DNA of 64,000 bases from Enterobacter hormaechei ATCC 49162 (GTDB taxonomy: Bacteria > Pseudomonadota > Gammaproteobacteria > Enterobacterales > Enterobacteriaceae): positions 3,472,001 through 3,536,000 of the forward strand of contig NZ_MKEQ01000001.1 of NCBI RefSeq assembly GCF_001875655.1. Direction: 5' to 3'. A model generated the notes under the pieces. That model was given only the letters and a program-made list of their open reading frames with translations. It did no database searches and had not been told where the DNA came from. Below are positions 48,695 through 57,875 of this stretch, in pieces (position 1 is the first letter of the stretch; each line of letters starts with the position of its first letter). The translations under genes and the position numbers were made by a program.

Positions 48695-50347
48695 ATGATG
48701 AAAAAAATGACTGCCGTGCTCTTTTCTCTGGCCGTGGGGCTGAACGCCGTCTCGCTGGCGGCGAAAGCTGACGCACCAAAAGAGCAGGAAACGGATGTCC
48801 TTTTAATTGGTGGCGGCATCATGAGCGCCACGCTGGGAACGTATCTTCAGGAATTAGAGCCGAACTGGTCCATGACCATGGTCGAGCGCCTTGATGGCGT
48901 GGCACAGGAAAGCTCTAACGGCTGGAATAACGCCGGGACGGGGCACTCGGCACTCATGGAACTGAACTATACGCCGCAGAAGAAGGACGGTTCCATTAGT
49001 ATCGAGAAGGCGGTAGAGATCAACGAAGCGTTCCAGATTTCACGTCAGTTCTGGTCTCACCAGGTGAACAGCGGTGTGTTGCACAATCCGCACTCCTTCA
49101 TCAACACCGTCCCGCACATGAGCTTTGTATGGGGCGATCAAAACGTCAACTTCCTGCGCGCGCGCTACGCTGCCCTGCAACAGAGCACGCTTTTCCGCGG
49201 GATGAAATATTCTGAAGATCACGCTCAAATCAAAGAGTGGGCACCGCTGGTCATGGAAGGCCGCGATCCGAACCAGAAAGTAGCGGCGACCCGCACTGAA
49301 ATTGGCACTGACGTTAACTACGGTGAGATTACCCGTCAGCTGGTGGCCTCTCTGAAGAAAAAAGAGAACTTTAACCTGCAACTCAGTTCCGAAGTGCGTG
49401 GTTTCAAGCGCAACGCGGATAACAGCTGGAGCGTGACCGTTGCCGATCTGAAAAACAACGAAGCCGAGCATGTGATTAAGGCGAAATTCGTGTTTATCGG
49501 TGCGGGCGGCGCGGCGCTGAAACTGTTGCAGGAGTCCGGTATTCCGGAAGCGGACGACTACGCGGGCTTCCCGGTTGGCGGCCAGTTCCTGGTGTCGGAA
49601 AACCCGGACGTGGTTAAACGTCATCTGGCTAAAGTGTACGGTCAGGCCTCTGTGGGCGCACCACCGATGTCCGTTCCGCATATCGACACCCGCATGCTGG
49701 ACGGTAAGCGCGTGGTGCTGTTCGGGCCGTTCGCCACATTCTCCACCAAATTCCTGAAAAACGGTTCCCTGTGGGATCTGCTGAGCGCGACCACGACGTC
49801 GAACGTCAAACCCATGATGGACGTGGGGCTGGATAACTTCGACCTGGTGAAATACCTGATTAGCCAGGTCATGCTTTCTGATGAAGAACGCTTCGAGGCG
49901 CTGAAAGAGTACTATCCGCAGGCGAAGAAAGAAGACTGGCGTCTGTGGCAGGCGGGTCAGCGCGTGCAGATCATCAAACGCGATCCCAAAGAGGGCGGCG
50001 TGCTGCGTCTGGGTACCGAAGTGGTGAGCGATAAGGATGGCACGATTGCCGCGCTGCTGGGTGCATCACCGGGTGCGTCTACCGCTGCGCCAATCATGCT
50101 GCACCTGATGGAAAAAGTGTTTAAGGACAAAGTATCCAGCCCGGAATGGCAGGCGAAGCTGAAAACCATTATTCCCTCCTACGGTACGAAGCTGAACGGT
50201 AACGTTGAAGCCACGGAACAGGAGCTGGAATACACCAGCCGCGTTCTGCAACTGCAATACGTCAAACCGCAGGCCGCAGATGCTGCGCCAAAGGCAGAGC
50301 TGAAGCCTCAGCCGGAAAACAAACCGGTTGCGGATATCGCGCTGTAG
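48695..50347 (+). CDS. mqo: Malate:quinone oxidoreductase
   Basis: Mqo is a membrane-associated FAD enzyme that oxidises malate to oxaloacetate and feeds electrons to quinone. The product is 550 residues, or 549 from the second ATG (48698), which fits the E. coli MKK start. It has an FAD-binding [15 protein letters not shown] at about residues 33-47 and the family block [20 protein letters not shown]. The N-terminal [20 protein letters not shown] resembles a signal sequence, as in E. coli, though the enzyme is cytoplasmic-facing. It is monocistronic and followed by a REP element. Confidence 0.96.
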   Translation: MMKKMTAVLFSLAVGLNAVSLAAKADAPKEQETDVLLIGGGIMSATLGTYLQELEPNWSMTMVERLDGVAQESSNGWNNAGTGHSALMELNYTPQKKDGSISIEKAVEINEAFQISRQFWSHQVNSGVLHNPHSFINTVPHMSFVWGDQNVNFLRARYAALQQSTLFRGMKYSEDHAQIKEWAPLVMEGRDPNQKVAATRTEIGTDVNYGEITRQLVASLKKKENFNLQLSSEVRGFKRNADNSWSVTVADLKNNEAEHVIKAKFVFIGAGGAALKLLQESGIPEADDYAGFPVGGQFLVSENPDVVKRHLAKVYGQASVGAPPMSVPHIDTRMLDGKRVVLFGPFATFSTKFLKNGSLWDLLSATTTSNVKPMMDVGLDNFDLVKYLISQVMLSDEERFEALKEYYPQAKKEDWRLWQAGQRVQIIKRDPKEGGVLRLGTEVVSDKDGTIAALLGASPGASTAAPIMLHLMEKVFKDKVSSPEWQAKLKTIIPSYGTKLNGNVEATEQELEYTSRVLQLQYVKPQAADAAPKAELKPQPENKPVADIAL

Positions 50348-50356
50348 TGTAAAAAA

Positions 50357-50434
50357 GCCGGGTGGCACTGACGCTTACCCGGCCTACGTTCGGTGTTGTT
50401 TTGTAGGTCGGGTAAGGCGAAGCTGCCACCCGAC
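50357..50434. repeat. REP/BIME element between mqo and eco
   Basis: GCCGGGTGGCACTGACGCTTACC followed by CGGCCTAC, and the inverted GTAGGTCGGGTAAGGCGAAGC followed by TGCCACCCGAC, are opposed REP units between two convergent genes. The right unit is nearly identical to the one at 25036-25067. Confidence 0.88.
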
Positions 50435-50440
50435 TTATTT

Positions 50441-50950
50441 TTAACGTACTACCGCTTGTACGACGTTCTCTTCTGCCTTCCACACGCGATACTTCACCTC
50501 TACGTTTTCCGGCGTATAGATCACGATCGGTAACTTGCTGTTGTAGCGCAGCAGACTGTTGTCGCCCAGATACGCTGTCACAAATTTCTTCTCTTTCTTG
50601 CCGTCCGGGCAGGCCATCATGGTGGAGACCGGAGAGGTTACTTTATCAAAGACGTAATAGTCGTAACCCCAGCCTTCCAGCGTTTTGCTTTCCAGCTGAC
50701 CGCCCAGACGATGCTGGTTGCAGTCCACTTCCAGCGTCTGGCCGATTAACAGCTCAACTTTGAAATTTGCTTCATCCTGTTGAGCCGGAAGCTGAATAAC
50801 CTGACGCTTCATCCCTTTGTCCGCTTGCGGATACGGAGCCACTTTTTCCAGCGGCTGCTCTTTTTGGGTTTCGCTGGCGAAAGCACTGGCGCTGGCGCAC
50901 GCAGCGGCGATGAGGGCGATGGCAAATTTAGGTGCGTTTTTCACTGTCAT
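50441..50950 (-). CDS. eco: Ecotin, periplasmic serine protease inhibitor
   Basis: Ecotin is a dimeric inhibitor of trypsin-fold serine proteases that protects the cell from host enzymes such as neutrophil elastase. The product is 169 residues with a signal peptide ending ASASAFA (cleavage near residue 26). The reactive loop [13 protein letters not shown] is intact, with the P1 methionine and the loop cysteine, and the partner Cys is in LEVDCNQHR. It is convergent with mqo as in E. coli. Confidence 0.96.
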   Translation of the reverse strand: MTVKNAPKFAIALIAAACASASAFASETQKEQPLEKVAPYPQADKGMKRQVIQLPAQQDEANFKVELLIGQTLEVDCNQHRLGGQLESKTLEGWGYDYYVFDKVTSPVSTMMACPDGKKEKKFVTAYLGDNSLLRYNSKLPIVIYTPENVEVKYRVWKAEENVVQAVVR

Positions 50951-51116
50951 TCCTTTTTGTCAAAACGATCCCGGTAACACTAACATAATGCAGGTGAATG
51001 GTTGGCGCAATTTACTCACATTTTCAATTTAAATGGAGTAATGCACTGCTTTTATGTTCTTTTATTGGTGTTTAATGCTGTTGTGGAGTCGGTGCGGCGA
51101 TCGTGTTATTTTACGC

Positions 51117-51135
51117 GTTAATGATTGTTATTCAT
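51117..51135. promoter_or_regulatory. Fur-like sequence upstream of the DUF2534-like gene
   Basis: GTTAATGATTGTTATTCAT matches 12 of 19 positions of the Fur consensus and ends 17 bases before the start codon. This is close to background for an AT-rich region, so it is a weak call. Confidence 0.3.
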
Positions 51136-51152
51136 CTGTAAAGGGAGGAGAG

Positions 51153-51413
51153 ATGGTACGGGAAAAACTGAAGACACCTGAAGGCCGCAAGTTCCTGCTG
51201 GCGTTACTGGTTGTGTTTATGATTGCGGCTGCATGCGTGGGGCGAGCAACCATTGTCGGTGTGATCGAACAGTACAACATTCCGCTCTCTGCGTGGACAA
51301 CCAGCATGTTTGTCCTGCAATCGGCGATGATCTTTGTTTACAGCCTGGTGTTCACCGTGCTGCTTGCGATTCCGCTGGGGATTTTCTTTCTCGGTGGGCG
51401 TGAGAAGCACTAA
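51153..51413 (+). CDS. Small two-helix inner membrane protein (DUF2534-like)
   Basis: An 86-residue protein from the ATG at 51153, which has GGGAGGAGAG upstream. The frame is open 33 codons further, but those lack a ribosome-binding site. Two hydrophobic segments are at about residues 13-33 and 53-79, with a short polar loop between them (VIEQYNIPLSA) and a basic N-terminus (MVREKLKTPEGRK). It resembles the short DUF2534 proteins of enterics, for which I know no function. It lies between eco and tRNA-Pro, where K-12 has the nap and ccm operons. A Fur-like sequence overlaps its presumed promoter. A shared terminator follows. Confidence 0.8.
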   Translation: MVREKLKTPEGRKFLLALLVVFMIAAACVGRATIVGVIEQYNIPLSAWTTSMFVLQSAMIFVYSLVFTVLLAIPLGIFFLGGREKH

Positions 51414-51440
51414 GCGTTCTGCATGTGAGTACAGGCAATA

Positions 51441-51470
51441 AAAAACCAGCCATAAGCGGCTGGTTTTTTT
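51441..51470. terminator. Bidirectional terminator between the DUF2534-like gene and tRNA-Pro
   Basis: AACCAGCC and GGCTGGTT form the stem, with an A-run on the left and a T-run on the right. It can end both the plus-strand membrane-protein mRNA and the minus-strand tRNA transcript. Confidence 0.9.
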
Positions 51471-51479
51471 GTGTAGTTT

Positions 51480-51556
51480 TGGTCGGCACGAGAGGATTTG
51501 AACCTCCGACCCCCGACACCCCATGACGGTGCGCTACCAGGCTGCGCTACGTGCCG
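51480..51556 (-). tRNA. proL: tRNA-Pro, anticodon GGG
   Basis: The minus strand from 51556 reads CGGCACGTAGCGCAGCCTGG and ends in GTGCCGACCA, giving a 77-base tRNA with an encoded CCA. The acceptor stem CGGCACG/CGTGCCG pairs fully. The anticodon GGG is at 51522-51520 in the loop ATGGGGT. The T-arm GGAGGTTCAAATCCTC is canonical. It equals E. coli proL as I recall it. No integrated element is attached to its 3' end. Confidence 0.97.
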
Positions 51557-51629
51557 ACGCATAAAAGGAATACTACTCGATTCCTTTTTGATTGCAAGAG
51601 GGAAGCAACGCTAACTGATTCATAAATAA

Positions 51630-53390
51630 TCAGTTAGCGATAAAGCGCTTCTCGTCTGTCAGCACCTGCAACAGCAAGCTGAGCTGCGGTTTCTGGTCTT
51701 TCAGCTTCTCGCCTTCGAGGTTGTACGTCTGATAATTGCCGTTGCTGTTCAGCACCAGGGACAACGTCGGCGTGGTCACCACCAGCGTGTTTCCGCCAGC
51801 AGCCGTGACCCAGTTATGACGTCGCGTGGCGCTAAAGAGGTCTTGTCCCTGCGAGTACTCAATTGCCGGTGTGCTGACGTGCAGCAGCCGTTGCATTAAC
51901 GTGGTCATGACGTCTTTATGGTCGGTGAGCATGTTGATGCGCTGCGCGGGAGTGCCTGGCCAGTGGATCACCAGCGGGACATGCAGGTTCGGACGCGACC
52001 AGTCCATACTCTTTGTCTCGTCTCCCAGCGGCACGCCGTGCCCCGCCGTGATAATGACGACCGTATTCTCCAGCTTGCCTGCGTCGCGCAGGGCGGTCAG
52101 CACGCGGCCGATCTGCGCATCAACATCACCCGCCGCACGGCTGTAGCGGCGCGCGAAGCCTTTTTGATTGCTGTCATCAAGCGTTGTGCCATTAAACGCA
52201 ACCCAGGAGAACCAGCGGTTATCTTCCTGCGCATAGCGTTTCAGCCAGTTTATCCACTGATCAGCGGTCTGGTCGTCAGACTGGCTCTGCGCGGCAGGCA
52301 GTGAGAAATCAGACAGCAGCGCCTGGCGGTACAGCGAACTGTTAAAACCATCAGAGGCAAACAGCCCCAGCTGGTAGCCCTGCTGATTAAGCCCGGTAAT
52401 CAATGCCGCCGGAATACGGGCCGACAGCACGCCGTCCATATAGCTCGGTGAAATGCCGTAGAACAGGCCGAAAATACCTGCGTCGGTCGAATTACCGGAG
52501 CTCATATGCTGAGTGAATACGATATTGTTTTCAGCGAATTCCGCCAGCGCTGGCATCTGCTTCTCATAGCGAGAATAGTTCAGGCCATCGACGGTAATCA
52601 GCAGTACGTTCTGACCGCGGCCCATGTCGCGATATTTCAGATCGCTCAGAGGATACTGCACGCTGACGGCTTCCGGATTACCCTGTTCGACCAGACGACG
52701 CTGATACTCCTGCGCATCCAGCAGGCCGTGTTTCTCAAGGAAACGACGCGCCGTCATCGGATAGGAGAGTGGCAGGTTCGCGCGCTGCATGGTAATCGGA
52801 CGGTAGAAGTTCGCATCTGCCCAGATATACATCAGGTGCGAACCGATAAATGAGGCGAAAAAGAGAGCCGCGACGGACTTCGCATAATGGCGGCGTCGGG
52901 TCAGGCTGCGGAGCTTCTGCCAGCTCCACGTGGCGAACAACATTTCGATCAGCAGGATAATCGGCACGCTGATAAACATCAGCTGCCAGTCGCGCGCGGT
53001 CTCGTTTTGATCCGGGTTAATCACCAGCTCCCAGACGACAGGATTCAGGTGCAGGTGGAAACGGGTAAAGACTTCGCTGTCGATAAGCAACAGCGTCATG
53101 CCCGCCGTCGCAAGGATAGCGGACAGGAAGCGCATCAGCCGCTGTGACATGACGATAAACGTCAGAGGGAACAGGATCAGCAGATAGGTGGCGAAGACCA
53201 GAAAGCTAAAGTGACCAACAAGGCTCATCCACGAGTAGACTCGCCCGGTTAACGTGGTTGGCCAGTCCGCCACAAACAGATAACGGCAGCCGAGCACCAT
53301 CGCCAACAAAATGTTGAACAGGGCAAACCAGTGCCCCCAGCTGACCATCTGGGAGACTTTTTCACGGTAGCGCTGACGATTCGTCACCAT
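51630..53390 (-). CDS. yejM: Inner membrane protein YejM (PbgA/LapC), LPS homeostasis regulator
   Basis: YejM restrains LapB-FtsH, thereby stabilising LpxC and setting the level of lipopolysaccharide synthesis. The product is 586 residues from the ATG at 53390. A 34-codon upstream extension overlaps yejL and is rejected. Five membrane helices occupy residues 1-190, followed by a basic linker and a periplasmic sulfatase-like domain (ITVDGLNYSR, SSGNSTDAGIFGLFYG). It is 19 bases downstream of yejL and co-transcribed with it. In E. coli the membrane part is essential. Confidence 0.96.
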   Translation of the reverse strand: MVTNRQRYREKVSQMVSWGHWFALFNILLAMVLGCRYLFVADWPTTLTGRVYSWMSLVGHFSFLVFATYLLILFPLTFIVMSQRLMRFLSAILATAGMTLLLIDSEVFTRFHLHLNPVVWELVINPDQNETARDWQLMFISVPIILLIEMLFATWSWQKLRSLTRRRHYAKSVAALFFASFIGSHLMYIWADANFYRPITMQRANLPLSYPMTARRFLEKHGLLDAQEYQRRLVEQGNPEAVSVQYPLSDLKYRDMGRGQNVLLITVDGLNYSRYEKQMPALAEFAENNIVFTQHMSSGNSTDAGIFGLFYGISPSYMDGVLSARIPAALITGLNQQGYQLGLFASDGFNSSLYRQALLSDFSLPAAQSQSDDQTADQWINWLKRYAQEDNRWFSWVAFNGTTLDDSNQKGFARRYSRAAGDVDAQIGRVLTALRDAGKLENTVVIITAGHGVPLGDETKSMDWSRPNLHVPLVIHWPGTPAQRINMLTDHKDVMTTLMQRLLHVSTPAIEYSQGQDLFSATRRHNWVTAAGGNTLVVTTPTLSLVLNSNGNYQTYNLEGEKLKDQKPQLSLLLQVLTDEKRFIAN

Positions 53391-53409
53391 AAACTGTTGT
53401 TCGTTTCCC

Positions 53410-53637
53410 TTAGTGTGCCTGGTCGTCGCTAACGGAGGACTGCAAAGCCTGGGCGAAAGATTTGGCGATCGCCTGACGCTGAGCCGGAGCAACGCTGGTA
53501 TTGATCAGGTTGGTAACCATATTTCCCAAAACCATCAGGGAGAGATCGGTTGGCGTTTTATGTTTTTCCAGTACGTTGACCAGCTCACTGAGCAGTTGTT
53601 CAACGTGTTCGTCACTGTAGCGGGAATGTTGTGGCAT
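53410..53637 (-). CDS. yejL: UPF0352 protein YejL
   Basis: YejL is a 75-residue conserved gamma-proteobacterial protein of unknown function, all-alpha and dimeric in solved structures as I recall. The sequence [20 protein letters not shown] is nearly identical to that of E. coli. It precedes yejM in a two-gene operon and is divergent from yejK across 134 bases. Confidence 0.95.
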   Translation of the reverse strand: MPQHSRYSDEHVEQLLSELVNVLEKHKTPTDLSLMVLGNMVTNLINTSVAPAQRQAIAKSFAQALQSSVSDDQAH

Positions 53638-53771
53638 AAATCAAAATCAGTTTGTTGAGAGAAGGGCGACATATTACCGTAGCAACAGCTTTTTTTCCCC
53701 TTTTTTATCTTCTGTTGCACACATGCGTTGGTGGTGGTTGAATACCGCCCGGTCTAAAAGGAGAGTTTATC

Positions 53772-54779
53772 ATGAGTCTGGAAATCAACCAGATTGCCTT
53801 GCACCAGCTTATCAAGCGTGATGAGCAAACCCTTGAAGTGGTGCTGCGCGATTCGTTACTGGAACCAACGCCTACCGTTGTCGAGATGATGGCGGAGTTG
53901 CATCGCGTCTACAGCGCGAAAAATAAAGCCTATGGCTTGTTCAGCGAAGAGAGCGAACTGGCGGATGGCCTGCGCCTGCAACGTCAGGGTGAAGAGGATT
54001 TCCTGGCATTCAGCCGCGCCGCGACGGGCCGTCTGCGTGACGAACTGGCGAAATATCCCTTCGCCGATGGCGGTATCGTCCTGTTCTGCCACTACCGCTA
54101 TCTGACGGTAGAGTATCTGCTGGTCACCGTGCTGAATAACTTAAGCAGCATGCGCGTGAACGAGCAGCTGGACATCAGCTCAACGCACTATCTGGATATC
54201 AACCATGCGGATATTGTGGCGCGTATCGATTTAACCGAATGGGAAACCAACCCGGAATCGACGCGCTACCTGACCTTCCTCAAAGGCCGCGTGGGCCGCA
54301 AAGTGGCGGATTTCTTTATGGACTTCCTCGGCGCCAGCGAAGGGCTGAACGCCAAAGCGCAGAACAAAGGTCTCCTCCAGGCGGTGGATGACTTTACGGC
54401 TGAGGCGCAGCTTGATAAATCTGAGCGTCAGACCGTGCGTCAGCAGGTTTACAGCTACTGCAACGAGCAGTTACAGGCTGGAGAAGAGATCGAGCTGGAG
54501 TCACTGTCCAAAGAGCTGGCAGGCGTGAGCGAAGTCAGCTTCCAGGAATTTACTGCGGAAAAAGGCTATGAGCTGGAAGAGAGCTTCCCGGCGGATCGCA
54601 GTACGCTGCGTCAGTTGACGAAATTTGCCGGTAGCGGCGGTGGGTTAACCATTAACTTTGATGCCATGCTGCTCGGGGAACGTATCTTCTGGGATCCGGC
54701 GACCGACACGTTGACCATTAAAGGTACGCCGCCAAATCTGCGCGATCAGCTTCAGCGTCGCACTTCAGGCGGTAAGTAA
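53772..54779 (+). CDS. yejK: Nucleoid-associated protein YejK (NdpA)
   Basis: YejK is a nucleoid-associated protein reported to interact with topoisomerases. The 335-residue product has the same length as in E. coli. It is largely helical and acidic, with the conserved [17 protein letters not shown] block near residues 170-186. A Shine-Dalgarno AAGGAGAG precedes the ATG. It is divergent from yejL and convergent with rplY, with a terminator between. Confidence 0.95.
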   Translation: MSLEINQIALHQLIKRDEQTLEVVLRDSLLEPTPTVVEMMAELHRVYSAKNKAYGLFSEESELADGLRLQRQGEEDFLAFSRAATGRLRDELAKYPFADGGIVLFCHYRYLTVEYLLVTVLNNLSSMRVNEQLDISSTHYLDINHADIVARIDLTEWETNPESTRYLTFLKGRVGRKVADFFMDFLGASEGLNAKAQNKGLLQAVDDFTAEAQLDKSERQTVRQQVYSYCNEQLQAGEEIELESLSKELAGVSEVSFQEFTAEKGYELEESFPADRSTLRQLTKFAGSGGGLTINFDAMLLGERIFWDPATDTLTIKGTPPNLRDQLQRRTSGGK

Positions 54780-54786
54780 CAGCCAT

Positions 54787-54814
54787 AAAAAAACCCCGCA
54801 CAAGCGGGGTTTTT
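54787..54814. terminator. Bidirectional terminator between yejK and rplY
   Basis: ACCCCGC and GCGGGGT enclose an ACAA loop and are flanked by a 7-base A-run and a 5-base T-run. Confidence 0.92.
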
Positions 54815-54830
54815 CTCGACAGGTTTGCGA

Positions 54831-55115
54831 TTACGCGCGAACGAAGTCGATGTGAGTCAGTTTTGGCTTGAACGCGTGACGCTGAACAGCCTGAACTTTC
54901 ACTTTTTCTTCTTTACCGCCAACAACGATGGTCAGAACTTCGCTGTAGAATTCAGCTTTGGTCTGCATGTTCCATACTTTGTCGTGATCCAGTTCAATAG
55001 CAACTGGAGCAGCTTCGCCACCGTAAACGATAGCCGGGAACTTGTTTGCGGTACGCAGGCGGCGGCTCGCACCCTTACCCTGCACGTTACGTACTTCTGC
55101 TTCGATAGTGAACAT
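54831..55115 (-). CDS. rplY: 50S ribosomal protein bL25
   Basis: bL25 binds the loop E region of 5S rRNA in the central protuberance. The product is the short 94-residue form without the CTC extension, equal to E. coli. The sequence [20 protein letters not shown] contains the basic RNA-contact patch. It has a strong promoter and a roughly 78-base leader, which in E. coli is the site of autogenous repression by L25. Confidence 0.97.
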   Translation of the reverse strand: MFTIEAEVRNVQGKGASRRLRTANKFPAIVYGGEAAPVAIELDHDKVWNMQTKAEFYSEVLTIVVGGKEEKVKVQAVQRHAFKPKLTHIDFVRA

Positions 55116-55193
55116 TGATTTCTCTCTGTATTTAAAACCCTACTACAGGCGACCCAGCAGCAGGTGAGTGTTCTGCCTCACGGATGTGAAGCG
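55116..55193 (-). promoter_or_regulatory. rplY leader, probable bL25 autoregulatory region
   Basis: The transcribed leader is inferred from the promoter just upstream. Repression of E. coli rplY by its own product through a 5' UTR that mimics the 5S loop E is established. I cannot fold this leader here, so conservation of the element is an inference. Confidence 0.5.
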
Positions 55194-55199
55194 GGCGGC

Positions 55200-55228
55200 A
55201 TTTTATACTCAAATGGCTCGCGCATCAA
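55200..55228 (-). promoter_or_regulatory. rplY promoter
   Basis: On the minus strand TTGATG (55228-55223) and TAAAAT (55205-55200) are separated by exactly 17 bases, close to the sigma-70 consensus. It lies 85 bases before the rplY ATG and partly in the gap after radD. Confidence 0.75.
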
Positions 55229-55240
55229 CGAAAAGTCCCG

Positions 55241-57001
55241 TTAACCGCGCAATTCGTTTGCCCGGCGAAAGCGCCCTTCATAGTCAAAGACCTTCTCCCG
55301 CACCTGCCAGAACTGACCTTTTTTGCGGGCGACAACAAAATCAGGATGGCGCAGCAACGCCTGCTGGCGCACGATATCGGCTACGGTTATCCAGCGCAGC
55401 GGCACGCCTGGCGTGCGGGTATGCGGGCGGATAAAGAGCTGCTCGAACGCGGTGCGCTGGGCGGGTGTCTGAACCCTGAACCGCTCGCTGACGTCTGCGC
55501 CGTCCTCGTCGTAATAGGTAATTTTTAGCCACTCGCCTTTTTCATCCGCGCCGGGCAGTAAGGCCATGCCGGAACAGCGCAGCACCAGCGCATCTTTCAG
55601 CTTCAGCGCCGCTTTCAGCATGTCGTCCGGGTCGACCAGCACCGTGTCGCACTCCCGACAGCGGCGGGCGGCAATGTCGTTCTCGGCGTTGCACTGGGGG
55701 CAGTTTTTAAAGCGGAAACGGAAGTCACACTGTTCGCGATGGCCTTCATCGTCTTCAAACCAGCCCTGACAGCGGCGGCCAAAATGTTCGATCAGCGTGC
55801 CGTCGGCGGTGGTTTTGCCCCAGAAGGTGTTGGCAAACCCGCAGGCCGGGCAAAACACCTGTACCGGCACGTTGTCGCTTTTGCCTTTTGGCGTGCCCAC
55901 CTCCGGCGAGTAGAGATCGTGCGGGTTACCGGCGTAATCAAGGATCAGGCAGTCGGTTTTACCCGGTGCCAGGCGCAGTCCGCGCCCGACAATTTGCTGA
56001 TACAAGCTGACGGATTCGGTCGGTCGCAGAATCGCAATCAGGTCGACGTGCGGGGCGTCAAACCCGGTGGTTAATACCGACACGTTCACCAGGTAGCGGA
56101 ACTGCTGCGCTTTAAACGCCTCGATTAACCGGTCGCGCTCCGGCCCGGGCGTTTCGCCGGTGATCAGCGCCGCGTCGTCGGCGGGCAGCAGCCCGGTGAT
56201 TTCGCGCGCGTGTTCGACGGTAGCAGCAAAAATCATCACCCCTTTGCGCGTTTGCGCGAACTCTTCAATCTGGCTGATGATATGCGGCGTGATCCGCTTC
56301 TGTTTTTTCAGCTCATGGTTAAGATCCGCCTCGCTGAACAACCCGTTGCTCTGCGCCTGTAAGCGGCTGAAATCGTACTGCACGACCGGCATATCCAGCC
56401 GCTCCGGCGGCGTCAGGTAGCCGTGCTTGATCATGTAGCGCAGCGGAAGCTCATAGATACAGTCGCGGAACAGGGCCTTTTCATCGCCACGCACCATGCC
56501 GTGATAATGGAACTGATAAATCCAGCCCTTGCCCAGACGAAACGGCGTGGCGGTAAGGCCAAGCAGCCGTAAGTGAGGATTCACCTCTTTCAGGTGAGTG
56601 AGGATTTGCTGATACTGGCTGTCGTCTTCATCGCTGATGCGATGACACTCATCGACAATCAGCAGGGAAAATTCGCTGTGAAACCGTTCCAGGTTGCGCG
56701 CAACGGATTGTACGCTGCCAAACACCACTTTTCCGTGGCTCTCTTTGCGCTTCAGCCCGGCGGCAAAAATATCGGCCTCCAGGCCGAGTGCGCAATATTT
56801 GGCGTGGTTTTGCGCCACCAGCTCTTTGACGTGCGCCAGCACCAGCACACGCCCGCGCGCCAGACGCGCCAGTTCGGCAATCACCAGGCTTTTACCGGCT
56901 CCGGTCGGGAGCACGATGGCGGCAGGTTCCCGGTGCTTGCGAAACCAGGCGAGGGTGGCATCAACGGCTTCCTGCTGATAGGGGCGTAATGTGAACGTCA
57001 T
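55241..57001 (-). CDS. radD: Superfamily 2 helicase-like repair protein RadD
   Basis: RadD (YejH) is an SF2 ATPase involved in double-strand-break repair and strand exchange. The product is 586 residues, as in E. coli. Walker A is [10 protein letters not shown] near residues 34-43, and the DEAH-type box is VDECHRIS. Motif VI is [12 protein letters not shown]. The C-terminal part has several CxxC zinc-binding pairs ([18 protein letters not shown]). It is divergent from rsuA and precedes rplY on the same strand. Confidence 0.95.
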   Translation of the reverse strand: MTFTLRPYQQEAVDATLAWFRKHREPAAIVLPTGAGKSLVIAELARLARGRVLVLAHVKELVAQNHAKYCALGLEADIFAAGLKRKESHGKVVFGSVQSVARNLERFHSEFSLLIVDECHRISDEDDSQYQQILTHLKEVNPHLRLLGLTATPFRLGKGWIYQFHYHGMVRGDEKALFRDCIYELPLRYMIKHGYLTPPERLDMPVVQYDFSRLQAQSNGLFSEADLNHELKKQKRITPHIISQIEEFAQTRKGVMIFAATVEHAREITGLLPADDAALITGETPGPERDRLIEAFKAQQFRYLVNVSVLTTGFDAPHVDLIAILRPTESVSLYQQIVGRGLRLAPGKTDCLILDYAGNPHDLYSPEVGTPKGKSDNVPVQVFCPACGFANTFWGKTTADGTLIEHFGRRCQGWFEDDEGHREQCDFRFRFKNCPQCNAENDIAARRCRECDTVLVDPDDMLKAALKLKDALVLRCSGMALLPGADEKGEWLKITYYDEDGADVSERFRVQTPAQRTAFEQLFIRPHTRTPGVPLRWITVADIVRQQALLRHPDFVVARKKGQFWQVREKVFDYEGRFRRANELRG

Positions 57002-57074
57002 GGCTTCTCTATTCAGTTAACTCGCATATAGTATGCCACGAAACTTTTTCCCTTGAGTGGCGCAACCAGACCAT

Positions 57075-57121
57075 TATACTGAACTGTTTCTGACTGCTTC
57101 TTTTTCGGACGCGTAGTCCGA
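57075..57121 (+). promoter_or_regulatory. rsuA promoter and leader hairpin
   Basis: TATACT at 57075-57080 is a likely -10. A 6-base perfect hairpin, TCGGAC-GCGTA-GTCCGA at 57105-57121, lies about 18 bases into the presumed transcript and 31 bases before the ATG. It has no downstream U-tract, so it is a leader structure rather than a terminator. Confidence 0.5.
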
Positions 57122-57152
57122 CTTCCAGCACCATTAAGGCTAAAAAGATTTC

Positions 57153-57860
57153 ATGCGACTTGATAAGTTTATCGCTCAGCAACTCGGCGTAAGCCGCGCT
57201 ATTGCCGGGCGTGAAATTCGCGCCAGCCGCGTAACCGTGGACGGCGACATTGTGAAAGACAGCGCTTTTAAACTCCAGCCTGACCACCAGGTGGAGTATG
57301 ACGGCAACCCGCTGACCCAGCAGAATGGCCCGCGCTACTTCATGCTCAACAAACCGGAAGGTTACGTCTGTTCAACGGACGATCCGGATCACCCGACGGT
57401 GCTCTATTTCCTTGATGAACCTGTGGCGCACAAGCTGCATGCGGCAGGGCGACTGGATATTGATACCACCGGCCTGGTGCTGATGACCGATGATGGCCAG
57501 TGGTCGCACCGCATCACCTCCCCGCGCCATCACTGCGAGAAAACCTATCGGGTGACGCTTGAGTCTCCAGTCTCGGATGACACGGCAGAGCAATTCGCGA
57601 AAGGCGTTCAACTGCATAATGAGAAAGATCTGACCAAACCGGCGGTGCTGGAAATCCTCACCCCAACGGATGTCCGTCTGACCATCAGTGAAGGCCGCTA
57701 CCACCAGGTGAAACGAATGTTTGCCGCCGTAGGCAACCACGTTGTGGGGCTGCATCGTGAACGTATCGGCGCGATTGAACTCGATCCAGACCTGGCGCCA
57801 GGGGAATATCGTCCGCTGACGGAAGAAGAGATTGCCAGCGTCGGGCTGCCTTCACGTTAA
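57153..57860 (+). CDS. rsuA: 16S rRNA pseudouridine(516) synthase
   Basis: RsuA converts U516 of 16S rRNA to pseudouridine during 30S assembly. The 235-residue product has an N-terminal S4 RNA-binding domain (residues 1-60). The catalytic domain has Asp102 in [14 protein letters not shown]. The motif [18 protein letters not shown] is the second conserved block. It ends four residues later than the E. coli protein as I recall it. bcr follows 15 bases downstream, so the two are probably co-transcribed. Confidence 0.96.
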   Translation: MRLDKFIAQQLGVSRAIAGREIRASRVTVDGDIVKDSAFKLQPDHQVEYDGNPLTQQNGPRYFMLNKPEGYVCSTDDPDHPTVLYFLDEPVAHKLHAAGRLDIDTTGLVLMTDDGQWSHRITSPRHHCEKTYRVTLESPVSDDTAEQFAKGVQLHNEKDLTKPAVLEILTPTDVRLTISEGRYHQVKRMFAAVGNHVVGLHRERIGAIELDPDLAPGEYRPLTEEEIASVGLPSR

Positions 57861-57875
57861 ATTCAGGAGAACCCT

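Noticed and set aside
51480..51556. Possible integration of a mobile element at tRNA-Pro
   Set aside because: No integrase gene and no repeat of the tRNA 3' end nearby; the flanking genes are ordinary backbone.
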